DNA from: Dehalococcoidia bacterium
Lineage (GTDB): Bacteria > Chloroflexota > Dehalococcoidia > Dehalococcoidales > JAUWZL01
Assembly: GCA_030615305.1 (NCBI GenBank)
Contig: JAUWZL010000038.1
Coordinates: forward strand, 1-6,696
Length of the DNA: 6,696 bases
Direction of reading: 5' to 3'
Positions 1 to 5,894 of the stretch are shown piece after piece; the first letter of the stretch is position 1; the number at the start of each line of letters is the position of its first letter. The notes beneath the pieces are model-generated. The model searched no databases and had not been told where the DNA came from. It worked only from the letters and a program-made list of their open reading frames with translations. Both the position numbers and the translations under genes were made by a program.

Positions 1-1
1 C

Positions 2-328
2 CAAGGCTTACCTATCACCGTGGAACGTGTGCGTCTGACCAGTAACGACATAGCCATAGAGGGCAATTTTGAATTGCCGCCGCTGGCTCGCCTTTCCTCA
101 GAGAACCAGGTTTTTATTGCCGCCTTCGTCAGATGCCACGGCTCCATTAAGGAGATGGAACGCATTTTTGGAATTAGCTACCCGACTGTTAAAGGTCGCC
201 TGGACCGCATTTCAATGCAGCTTAATTTTATCAAGTCCTTCCCGTTAAACACAACCGAAGAAACGCTGGAGGAGCTTGAAAGAGGCCAGATTACAGCGGA
301 TGAAGCCATAGAGAGGTTATCAAAATGA
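2..328 (+). CDS. DUF2089 family protein with C-terminal SHOCT-like hairpin (5' end outside window)
   Basis: The reading frame is open from base 2, and the residues before the GTG at 20 (QGLPIT) continue the family pattern. The true start, with any first zinc knuckle, therefore lies upstream, and the GTG is not the start. DUF2089 proteins usually have a short zinc ribbon, then a helix-turn-helix-like core, then a SHOCT-like hairpin. The core is clear here: IEGNFELPPLARLS, then GSIKEMERIFGISYPTVKGRL, which resembles a sigma-region-4/HTH unit. The C-terminal hairpin (LEELERGQITADEAIERL) is also clear. Where the second CxxC knuckle usually sits I read LTSND, so that half of the ribbon has no cysteines. 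The gene heads an operon and overlaps the next one by four bases. A regulatory, possibly DNA-binding, role is inferred from the core. The target is unknown. Confidence 0.88.
   Translation, partial: QGLPITVERVRLTSNDIAIEGNFELPPLARLSSENQVFIAAFVRCHGSIKEMERIFGISYPTVKGRLDRISMQLNFIKSFPLNTTEETLEELERGQITADEAIERLSK
325..328 (+). promoter_or_regulatory. ATGA stop/start overlap (translational coupling)
   Basis: The TGA stop of the DUF2089 gene (326-328) overlaps the ATG start (325-327) of the small membrane protein gene. A purine-rich GAGAGG at 311-316 lies inside the upstream gene and can act as its ribosome binding site. The layout implies co-transcription and coupled translation of the two products. 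Confidence 0.75.
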
Positions 329-603
329 ACCGGCCGCCGTTAATAATGAGACTCCGCATGCAGCGTAACAACGGAACTTTAAGATTATGGTTACCTCTCT
401 TTCTCATCTATCCACTACTGGCTATAATGGCTCTCTTGCTGGTTCCCCTGGTGCTTATTGTGGCACTGCTTCTCTGGCCCTGGGGCTGGAGTAGAACACT
501 GCTTCTTTGCGGCCCTTATCTCTTCCGGGTAATATGTGCCCTTCGAGAGCTTGAGGTTGATATCCAGCAGAAACATGAAAAGTTTTTTATTTCTTTTAAA
601 TAA
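325..603 (+). CDS. Small YvlB-associated membrane protein
   Basis: A 92-residue protein with a basic N-terminus (several Arg in residues 1-20), a long hydrophobic stretch at about 21-53 (one long or two tightly packed membrane segments, ending in WPWGW), a second moderately hydrophobic stretch at about 57-72, and a charged tail. The tail LRELEVDI...KFFISFK (73-92) resembles the C-terminus of the next protein in the operon. Start and stop are fixed by the ATGA overlap with the DUF2089 gene and the TAA 18 bases before the next start. I recall similar unnamed small membrane proteins beside YvlB/SHOCT-like genes, but there is no established function. The likely role is a membrane anchor or partner for the two flanking SHOCT-domain proteins. 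That role is inferred from gene order and the shared tail. Confidence 0.8.
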   Translation: MNRPPLIMRLRMQRNNGTLRLWLPLFLIYPLLAIMALLLVPLVLIVALLLWPWGWSRTLLLCGPYLFRVICALRELEVDIQQKHEKFFISFK

Positions 604-610
604 ACGAAAC

Positions 611-617
611 AGGAGGT
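611..617 (+). promoter_or_regulatory. Strong Shine-Dalgarno site for the SHOCT-like gene
   Basis: AGGAGGT, close to the full anti-16S consensus, ends four bases before the ATG at 622. It is by far the strongest ribosome binding site in this operon, so the third protein may be made in excess over the two upstream ones. Confidence 0.85.
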
Positions 618-621
618 AAAA

Positions 622-1038
622 ATGGCTGAAAACAAAAAGAGAATCCTGGAGATGGTTGCTGAAAAGAAAATTACCGTAGATGAGGCAATAAGACTGTTGG
701 AATTAGTCGACAGGCCTGAGACGAGCTCAACCACCAAGAAAGCACCCAGGTATTTAAGAATTGTGATAAACCCAAGCACTGAAGGCAGGGCTGAGGCGGA
801 TGTTGAGCGTGTAAACGTACGGGTGCCTCTGGCTTTAATACGCGCCGGTGTGAAGCTCACTTCGCTAGTGCCTACTGATGTTGCCGACAAGGTTGACACC
901 GCCCTGAGGGAAAAAGGGATTGATTTCAACCTGAGAAATCTCAAGGAAGAGGATATAGAGCAGCTGGTGGAAGCCTTAAGCGACTTTGAAGTAGATATTG
1001 AAGCCGGCAGAGGAAAGGTGAATATTTATACCGAGTAG
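622..1038 (+). CDS. YvlB/LiaX-like SHOCT-domain protein
   Basis: A 138-residue soluble protein without signal peptide or membrane segment. Residues 7-28 (ILEMVAEKKITVDEAIRLLE) form the helical hairpin found at the N-terminus of YvlB/LiaX-type proteins and at the C-terminus of DUF2089 proteins. A polar linker (30-42) follows. Next comes a domain with a strand (YLRIVI, 44-49), the conserved VNVRVPLALIRAGVKLTSLVP block (64-84), an acidic helical region (DFNLRNLKEEDIEQLVEAL, about 101-119), and a terminal strand pair (FEVDI...GKVNIYTE). The adhesin-like DUF4097 toastrack domain that LiaX proteins carry is absent, so this is the short form. LiaX and relatives take part in cell-envelope stress signalling in Firmicutes. 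Here the exact role is unknown, but operon placement with a membrane protein and a DUF2089 protein suggests a regulatory complex at the membrane. The stop lies 18 bases from the end of the converging deacetylase gene. Confidence 0.85.
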   Translation: MAENKKRILEMVAEKKITVDEAIRLLELVDRPETSSTTKKAPRYLRIVINPSTEGRAEADVERVNVRVPLALIRAGVKLTSLVPTDVADKVDTALREKGIDFNLRNLKEEDIEQLVEALSDFEVDIEAGRGKVNIYTE

Positions 1039-1056
1039 ATATTCGTCACGCGACGG

Positions 1057-1755
1057 TCACCACCACATATCAACACGGTGGAACTCTTCAGCCAGCTCAA
1101 AATCCTCTCCCTGTGCCATGTCCTGTGCCCACTTTCTGAGACCCCCTTCCAGCTCTGAGGCAAAACCGGCCACCTGGCTCTTATGGCAGAGCAGGGCGGC
1201 CAGTTTCAAATTGAAGGTGTCGCTTATATCTACCCGGTAATTGGGCTCATCAGTGTTAAAGAGCAAGAGTTCCTTGACCCTATGCGGCTCAAGCCCTTGC
1301 TCAAGCAAATCGGGGTAGGCCAGGTGGTCTCGGGCATACGGGAAGATAGCATCCATGACCACCTGCCCACAGGCTCGGTGGTCCCGATGCCACCAGAAGT
1401 AACGGCGATAGGGATCAACAGTTATCATTGTCTCCGGCCGGTACATCCTGATTAAGCGCACAATCTCTTTTCTGAACTCAGGGGTATACTCTAGAGCCTG
1501 GTCAGGATAACCGAGGAAGATGACCTCCCTGACGCCCAAAACTCTGGCGGCAGCCCGCTGCTCCTTTTCTCTTATTCTGGCCAGCTCCTCTGGTTTCATC
1601 TTCCGGTCACTGGTTCCCTTGTCACCGTTAGTGCACACCATATAGACTACCTCCTTTCCCTCCCTTACCCAGCGAGCTACGCTTCCGGCAACGCCAAATT
1701 CGGCATCATCAGTGTGTGGTGTAACCACCATCACCTGGGCTGGTTTTACTAACAC
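1057..1755 (-). CDS. PIG-L/LmbE-family zinc deacetylase (MshB-like)
   Basis: PIG-L family enzymes remove the N-acetyl group from sugar conjugates such as GlcNAc-inositol (MshB) or GlcNAc-malate (BshB). I chose the GTG at 1755 (232 residues) because GGAGG lies six bases before it and the first strand (VMVVTPHTDD) follows at once. An in-frame TTG at 1785 would add ten residues but has a poorer site. With this start, PHTDD gives His14 and Asp17 as zinc ligands and Asp16 as the catalytic base. HRDH gives His123 and His126, matching the spacing of the MshB pair His144/His147. The usual AHPDD proline is Thr15. A further HKSQ motif near 191 is typical of the family. The gene lies directly after the MshA-like glycosyltransferase on the same strand, so it probably deacetylates that enzyme's product. 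The substrate is not proven. Cytoplasmic, with no signal peptide. Confidence 0.9.
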   Translation of the reverse strand: MLVKPAQVMVVTPHTDDAEFGVAGSVARWVREGKEVVYMVCTNGDKGTSDRKMKPEELARIREKEQRAAARVLGVREVIFLGYPDQALEYTPEFRKEIVRLIRMYRPETMITVDPYRRYFWWHRDHRACGQVVMDAIFPYARDHLAYPDLLEQGLEPHRVKELLLFNTDEPNYRVDISDTFNLKLAALLCHKSQVAGFASELEGGLRKWAQDMAQGEDFELAEEFHRVDMWW

Positions 1756-1761
1756 TATGAA

Positions 1762-1766
1762 CCTCC
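1762..1766 (-). promoter_or_regulatory. Shine-Dalgarno site deciding the deacetylase start
   Basis: On the minus strand GGAGG is followed by six bases (TTCATA) and a GTG at 1755-1753. This supports the GTG over the in-frame TTG at 1785-1783, which would place the ribosome binding site inside the coding region. Confidence 0.75.
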
Positions 1767-1795
1767 GAAGTTTTTCAGCAGGCAAGGTGACCTAC

Positions 1796-3028
1796 TTAGG
1801 ACACGGCGATAAGGTGGCTGGTGAGCACTGTAGTATATTCCTCAATTAACGCCCGGGCAATGTTTGACCAGTCAAACCCAAGGACCGATTTCCTGATTGA
1901 ACTGGCATAGTCAGCACCATTTTTCTTTACTGAAAGCAGCCGCTCTATTCCTTGAGCCAGGTTATAGGGTGTATTATCAGCCACCAGATATCCGGTTTCT
2001 CCCTGTTGGATGAGACTTGCGGCAGCACCGACATTGGTAGCTACCACTGGCGTCCCGCAGGCTAGCGACTCCAGGATTACCAGACAAAAGGTCTCGTAAT
2101 AAGAAGGGACAACACAGATATCAGCGGCGCTGTAAAAAAGGGGTAGCCTTTTCTGGGGCACAGAGCCTAGGAAGGAAACTGAATTCTTAATGCCCAAGTC
2201 ACGCGACAGAGCCTTTAATTTTGCCAGTTCAAACTGACTTGAGTCATCGCCGCCTATTATTACCAGCTTAAGCCCGGGCTGCTTTTTCAGATGGCTTATA
2301 GCCTCAAGTAACCTATCTATGCCCTTTAATGGTTCCACCCGGCCAACAAATAGAATGACCTTACTACTATTCAGGCCCAGCATCTGGCGGGCACTATCTT
2401 TAGCCGTCGGCTTGAATAACTCTAGGTTGACGCCGCAGGGGATAACGCTTATCGTCTCTGGAGAAGCCTGGTAATGGGCAACCAGGTCCCCTTTTTCCTT
2501 TTCGGTGGCGGTTATGATGCGGCGGCAATTCCTAACCAGCTCTCTTTCCGTCTCCAAGCGAAGTTCGGTCTCATTCTCTCCGACAGTCAGCCGGTTCTTT
2601 ACCAAACCCAGGGTATGAAACATTATAATGTTGGGCACATGCCATAGGTCAGCCAGCCACTGGCCAACCTGGCCGGAAAGCCAGTAGTGGCTATGGACTA
2701 GATCGTACTTTAGTTTATGGCTTGCCCTGAAATCCTCCAGGTTGCTGGCAAAGTCAGGCAGATGGCTGTATTGGACCAGTTTTCCCATGTCCTTGACCCC
2801 ACCGGCCTTGATGTGGATAAGCCGCACATTCTGGCTGGGGTAATAAATCTGCTCATCCCTGACGTCGTGGGCACGGGTGTAGATGTCAATCCAGTGTCCC
2901 TGCTGCCCCAGGGCCTGGGCGAGCTCCCGGACATAGACGTTCATGCCCCCGGTATCCTTGCCACCCAGCTGCCCTAGGGGACAACTGTGGACACTGAGCA
3001 TAGCTATCCTTAGCCTTTGGTCTAACAT
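1796..3028 (-). CDS. GT4-family glycosyltransferase, MshA-like
   Basis: A 410-residue, full-length GT-B retaining glycosyltransferase of family GT4. The N-terminal domain has the strand RIAMLSVHSCPL, the glycine loop DTGGMNVYV (26-33) and HSHYWLSG (112-119). The C-terminal nucleotide-sugar domain has GRVEPLKG (229-236) and the E-x7-E signature Glu312/Glu320 (ETFCLVILE). Compared from memory with Corynebacterium MshA, the inositol-phosphate contacts His9, Lys78, Tyr110, Thr134 and Arg154 have counterparts His14, Lys83, Tyr115, Thr139 and Arg157. The sugar-nucleotide contacts Arg231 and Lys236 match Arg230 and Lys235. This favours transfer of GlcNAc from UDP-GlcNAc to an inositol phosphate, although sucrose-phosphate synthase-like enzymes share parts of the pattern. 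An in-frame TAG immediately before the ATG fixes the start. No good Shine-Dalgarno is visible. It sits between the GNAT and PIG-L genes on the same strand. Confidence 0.9.
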   Translation of the reverse strand: MLDQRLRIAMLSVHSCPLGQLGGKDTGGMNVYVRELAQALGQQGHWIDIYTRAHDVRDEQIYYPSQNVRLIHIKAGGVKDMGKLVQYSHLPDFASNLEDFRASHKLKYDLVHSHYWLSGQVGQWLADLWHVPNIIMFHTLGLVKNRLTVGENETELRLETERELVRNCRRIITATEKEKGDLVAHYQASPETISVIPCGVNLELFKPTAKDSARQMLGLNSSKVILFVGRVEPLKGIDRLLEAISHLKKQPGLKLVIIGGDDSSQFELAKLKALSRDLGIKNSVSFLGSVPQKRLPLFYSAADICVVPSYYETFCLVILESLACGTPVVATNVGAAASLIQQGETGYLVADNTPYNLAQGIERLLSVKKNGADYASSIRKSVLGFDWSNIARALIEEYTTVLTSHLIAVS

Positions 3029-3079
3029 CTACTTTTAATCACCGACATATGGATAAATGACAAGGGAAAATGCCCTGCT

Positions 3080-4060
3080 TTACTTAATGGTTATGTTACA
3101 CTCATGGAGGGGAATTTCTGTTCCCCCCAAGCGATACTTATAGACTTCAGCTCCCCTTAAAAAGTCAAACTTTTCCTTCTTCTGCTCAATACTGTCCTTA
3201 ATGCACAGTACCTTTGACAGCAAGCCTACGCTTAGCCAGCTGTAATGCGGGTCATAGCCACTGTTGTATAGATATATGTTATTATTATAGTCAAAATAGG
3301 CGACAGAGGCTACTGGCAGCGAATCTAGCTCAAGGAAGCCCAGTCTCAGCAGACCGGCCCTAGTCATAGCCTGGGCCAGCAACTCAAAGAAGGTTCTCAT
3401 TTGGTCCGTCATAAAATTGGCCTTGTCCCGCCGGCTTTGCCGAAACAGCTTTATAAAAATATCCAGTTTAGCCAACACATCCTGACTATCGCTGAAAACA
3501 GGGAAACTAACTGCCCCGGCCTCCTGGAGCCTTCTCATCTTCCGCCCTACCTCATGGCGCTGTTTGCCGGGCAGACCAGCCAGATAGGCGTCCCAGGTCT
3601 TGGGTAGTTCAAGTTCCAGGGAAACATCGTACCTGCGACAGGATACCTGATGGTGCCGTTCCCTGGCTATGCCGACAAGACTGGTTAAAACCGTAGAATC
3701 AGGCCTTAGTGCCTTTAAAGCAAGGCGAGTGATACCCCTCTTGTTAAGTTCATCAAGCAAGATATTAAAGAAGTCAGCTTCCTTACCCGGGCTAACAACA
3801 AAATCCAGATAGTCACAAACCCTATCTTCGCAGATAAAGGAAGCAGTTTTACCTTCTACCTTAAGCGGGGCAATGCCAATGACAGTGTCACCCTGCTTTA
3901 CTAAGCCCAAAAATAGACTGGCCTCAGCGCCAAAGGCCTGCCACCAGGCGCTATGCCAGCCTGGTAAAACGAAGACAGGTCCCTGTTTCATGCTATCAGG
4001 CAACCCTGCCCAGGAGGAGGCGAGGCTGTCAAGGCTCTCCAGAGAGAAGCAATAACCCAT
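3080..4060 (-). CDS. CelD/BioF2-like GNAT-fold acyltransferase
   Basis: A 326-residue cytoplasmic protein of the Acetyltransf_6 (BioF2-like, CelD/FemAB-related) group. Members transfer acyl or aminoacyl groups to amines in polysaccharide, cell-wall or lipid synthesis. The N-terminal half shows VFVLPGWHSAWWQAFG (29-44), typical of the family's first motif, then GIAPL and a CDYLDFVVSP segment. The C-terminal half has the basic helix GKQRHEVGRKMRRLQEAG (165-182), YNSGYDPHYSW (265-275) and FDFLRGAEVYKYRLG (298-312), the family's best conserved end motifs. The ATG at 4060 has no obvious Shine-Dalgarno, and a stop lies four codons upstream in frame. It is the first gene of the minus-strand set, 51 bases before the glycosyltransferase, so it may acylate the amine exposed by the deacetylase. 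The acyl donor and acceptor cannot be read from sequence. Confidence 0.85.
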   Translation of the reverse strand: MGYCFSLESLDSLASSWAGLPDSMKQGPVFVLPGWHSAWWQAFGAEASLFLGLVKQGDTVIGIAPLKVEGKTASFICEDRVCDYLDFVVSPGKEADFFNILLDELNKRGITRLALKALRPDSTVLTSLVGIARERHHQVSCRRYDVSLELELPKTWDAYLAGLPGKQRHEVGRKMRRLQEAGAVSFPVFSDSQDVLAKLDIFIKLFRQSRRDKANFMTDQMRTFFELLAQAMTRAGLLRLGFLELDSLPVASVAYFDYNNNIYLYNSGYDPHYSWLSVGLLSKVLCIKDSIEQKKEKFDFLRGAEVYKYRLGGTEIPLHECNITIK

Positions 4061-4071
4061 AAATCGCCATC

Positions 4072-4101
4072 AGCATAGCATTTTACTGTCACCTAATTCA
4101 A
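4072..4101 (-). promoter_or_regulatory. Possible promoter of the GNAT-GT4-PIG-L set
   Basis: On the minus strand TTGAAT (4101-4096) is followed after 18 bases by TATGCT (4077-4072), each matching four of six sigma70 consensus bases. Transcription would start within a few bases of the ATG at 4060, giving an almost leaderless message. That agrees with the missing Shine-Dalgarno. Weak evidence. Confidence 0.35.
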
Positions 4102-4154
4102 CAGCCAGCGGCGCCCTCGCCTTTCAAATCGGAAGCCTGTTTATTGGTTAATGA

Positions 4155-4189
4155 TTGACATTGACAGGCATATCAAGAAGGGCTAAACT
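4155..4189 (+). promoter_or_regulatory. Sigma70-type promoter of the site-2 protease gene
   Basis: A perfect -35 hexamer TTGACA (4161-4166) is separated by exactly 17 bases from TAAACT (4184-4189), which matches four of six -10 bases. A second TTGACA directly precedes it (4155-4160), making a tandem repeat. The start of transcription would fall near 4196, leaving a short leader of about 26 bases. Confidence 0.6.
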
Positions 4190-4207
4190 TAAATCTCTCA
4201 GCTGTAG

Positions 4208-4214
4208 AAAGGGG
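4208..4214 (+). promoter_or_regulatory. Shine-Dalgarno site for the GTG start at 4222
   Basis: AAAGGGG lies seven bases before GTG 4222-4224, and the encoded LPIGKLFGISIRLHFSW is the usual N-terminus of this protease family. Both support the GTG start. Confidence 0.65.
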
Positions 4215-4221
4215 CGGTCAG

Positions 4222-5349
4222 GTGTTAAGTGGTGGTCTTCCCATCGGTAAGCTATTTGGCATTTCAATAAGGTTGCATTTCTCCTGGTTTTTCATCTTTG
4301 CCCTGGTGACCTGGGTTCTGGCTGCCGGCTACTTCCCTACTTTTTATCCAGACTGGAGCCTGGCTACCTCAATAATTGCCGGTGTTATCACTAGCCTGCT
4401 CTTTTTCGGCTCGGTTCTGGCCCACGAATTGACGCACAGCGTGGTCGCTCAGGCATCAGGTATTCCGGTTAAAGCTATAACACTGTTTATTTTCGGCGGT
4501 GTTTCCCAAATAACCACCGAACCTAAAGAGCCCAAGGTTGAGTTCCGCATCGCCATTGCCGGACCATTAACCAGTATCTTATTAGGCGGTATATTCTGGA
4601 CAATCTATCTTACACTGCCAGCCACGTTTGAGGAGGTGACGGCGGTGGCCTTCTGGCTGGGTTGGATTAATCTCTTACTTGCCGGCTTTAACCTTCTGCC
4701 CGGTTTCCCGCTGGACGGAGGACGTGTGCTGCGCTCAATACTGTGGTGGCGAAGCAAGAACCTGCGCTGGGCGACCAAGTGGGCTTCAAACATGGGTCGG
4801 GGGATAGGTTTTCTCTTCATCTTTGGCGGCATATCGCTTATCTTCTTAGGGCCAGGGCTCTGGTTTAACGGGCTCTGGCTTGCCTTTATTGGCTGGTTCT
4901 TGGGCAATGCGGCGGCCAGTAGCTACCGCCAGGTGGCTGTCCAGCAGATGCTCCAGGGCCACGCCACCAGAGAGATAATGACCACAGACTGTGTCATGGT
5001 GAGCCCAGACATTACCATTGAGAAGCTGGTTAACGATTATATCTTGCCCTCTGGTAATCGTTGTCTAACGGTGGCAGAGGGTGGCCGCGTACAGGGGTTA
5101 ATCACCCTGCAGGATGTCAAGGCAGTACCTCGTGAACAGTGGCCGAGCAAAAAGGTGGTGGCGGCAATGACACCCTTTGACAAGCTGAAGTGGGTGTCGC
5201 CTGATGAAGACCTGGACAGTGTGATGAACACCTTAACCCAGCAGGATGTTAATCAGCTGCCAGTTATTGAAGGTGGTAGTATTGTTGGCATAATAGGCCG
5301 GGATAATCTGCTTGCCTTTATTAATGCTCGCCACAAACTGGGTATATAA
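4222..5349 (+). CDS. M50 site-2 intramembrane protease with two CBS domains
   Basis: A 375-residue membrane zinc protease of the S2P/SpoIVFB-like group that has C-terminal CBS domains (Rip3-like architecture). The N-terminus GKLFGISIRLHFSWFF enters the first membrane helix. The catalytic HELTH (His68, Glu69, His72) lies in the second. LFIFGGVSQI (88-97) is the conserved loop/strand. FNLLPGFPLDGG (156-167) supplies Asp165 as the third zinc ligand. About six hydrophobic segments end near residue 230. Two CBS repeats follow, roughly 247-305 (starting REIMTTD, ending LITLQDV) and 312-371 (VVAAMTPFD to IIGRDNLLAF). They probably bind an adenine nucleotide that tunes protease activity. Such enzymes cut membrane-bound anti-sigma factors or other single-span proteins within the bilayer. 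The substrate here is unknown. The gene is monocistronic, divergent from the acyltransferase gene, and has its own promoter. Confidence 0.95.
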   Translation: MLSGGLPIGKLFGISIRLHFSWFFIFALVTWVLAAGYFPTFYPDWSLATSIIAGVITSLLFFGSVLAHELTHSVVAQASGIPVKAITLFIFGGVSQITTEPKEPKVEFRIAIAGPLTSILLGGIFWTIYLTLPATFEEVTAVAFWLGWINLLLAGFNLLPGFPLDGGRVLRSILWWRSKNLRWATKWASNMGRGIGFLFIFGGISLIFLGPGLWFNGLWLAFIGWFLGNAAASSYRQVAVQQMLQGHATREIMTTDCVMVSPDITIEKLVNDYILPSGNRCLTVAEGGRVQGLITLQDVKAVPREQWPSKKVVAAMTPFDKLKWVSPDEDLDSVMNTLTQQDVNQLPVIEGGSIVGIIGRDNLLAFINARHKLGI

Positions 5350-5439
5350 CTGAAAGAAGGCTGGTCTCAAGCACGCCCGTAAAGCCCCGCAATACACCAA
5401 TAGGTAAAGATTGGGCATAGCAACTCGTTAACAGTTTTC

Positions 5440-5880
5440 TTATCTATATTGGCGTTTCTGTGCTTCTATGACTTCCTCTCTCTGTTTTTTAGGCAGAGGA
5501 AATACTTTTGTCTCAATACTGTATTCTCTTAAAAACTGAGCTTTCCAATTTTTGCTGACAAAAGGTTTTCTTGCACCTTCATCAGAGAATAACAATATTT
5601 TCCTATGTTCTTTCCTTAGGCATTTTTCAGTGAATATTAATTTGAGAGCGTCTGTCATGATTTTATATGGCTGTGAGCCTTTGGGTTTCCCGTAGTGAGC
5701 CCATGCCTCACAAAGAATTGGCGGATTAGCTGAATATCCGTCAATCTTGACGGTGCAGCCACTCCCGAAGTCTAAAGTCTTTTCTTGCTCTAATGGTACT
5801 CCTAATTTTAAGGAAAGAGCGTTAACTAGAGTTTTGCCTGCCTCTTGTTGCTCCAGACTAACGGAAGGGTGGTTTACCAT
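5440..5880 (-). CDS. Hypothetical protein, possible PD-(D/E)XK-like fold
   Basis: A 146-residue soluble protein that I cannot assign to a named family. The centre, VKIDGYS (44-50) then PPILCEAWAHYGKPKG (53-68) and YKIMTDALKLIF (72-83), recalls the strand-strand-helix layout of PD-(D/E)XK nuclease-like proteins. Asp47 and Glu58 would be the acidic pair, but the lysine expected two residues after Glu58 is Trp60. It may therefore be inactive, use a shifted lysine such as Lys73, or not be a nuclease at all. A later strand (KILLFSDEGA, 94-103) and a basic tail follow. The ATG at 5880 has AGAGGA (5894-5889) eight bases before it. The gene follows the isomerase stop by 15 bases on the same strand, yet is much more AT-rich: I count 37 G/C of 120 in 5521-5640, against 35 of 60 in 6061-6120. 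This suggests recent acquisition. Confidence 0.7.
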   Translation of the reverse strand: MVNHPSVSLEQQEAGKTLVNALSLKLGVPLEQEKTLDFGSGCTVKIDGYSANPPILCEAWAHYGKPKGSQPYKIMTDALKLIFTEKCLRKEHRKILLFSDEGARKPFVSKNWKAQFLREYSIETKVFPLPKKQREEVIEAQKRQYR

Positions 5881-5888
5881 TTATTTAA

Positions 5889-5894
5889 TCCTCT
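5889..5894 (-). promoter_or_regulatory. Shine-Dalgarno site of the AT-rich hypothetical gene
   Basis: On the minus strand AGAGGA lies eight bases before the ATG at 5880, inside the 15-base gap after the isomerase stop. It supports this start and indicates that the gene is translated. Confidence 0.6.

Larger units (their letters stand above)
4061..4221. other. Divergent intergenic region
   Basis: 161 bases between two divergently transcribed genes. It holds the good rightward promoter (4155-4189), a weak leftward promoter (4101-4072), and a GC-rich stretch around 4107-4121 with a short GGCG/CGCC inverted repeat that is too small to call an operator. No small gene is evident. Confidence 0.6.

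Noticed and set aside
20..22. GTG at 20 as start of the DUF2089 gene
   Set aside because: The six codons before it fit the family pattern and no ribosome site precedes it. The gene begins before the window.
516..944. Long open frame on the minus strand opposite the membrane-protein and SHOCT-like genes
   Set aside because: It runs antisense to two well-supported genes, and its Ser/Thr/Phe-rich translation has no recognisable motif.
1044..1055. CGTC-ACGC-GACG hairpin in the 18-base gap between converging genes
   Set aside because: It has only four base pairs and no T tract on either side, so it is too weak to call a terminator.
1755..1785. TTG at 1785 as start of the deacetylase
   Set aside because: A GGAGG correctly spaced before the in-frame GTG at 1755 lies inside this extension, and the family's first strand begins just after the GTG.
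2710..2977. Open frames on both strands inside the glycosyltransferase gene
   Set aside because: They lie within a gene with clear family motifs in another frame. No separate ribosome site or motif was seen.
4605..4907. Minus-strand open frame inside the protease gene
   Set aside because: It is antisense to the LDG-motif region of the protease. Its proline- and arginine-rich translation mirrors hydrophobic codons on the other strand.
5233..5418. Minus-strand 61-residue frame over the protease 3' end
   Set aside because: It is mostly antisense to the second CBS domain, with no motif and no convincing ribosome site.
5422..5440. AACT...AGTT inverted repeat followed by TTCT after the protease gene
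   Set aside because: The stem is four base pairs and AT-rich. It could be a very weak terminator but is not supportable. The rest of 5350-5439 shows nothing clear.
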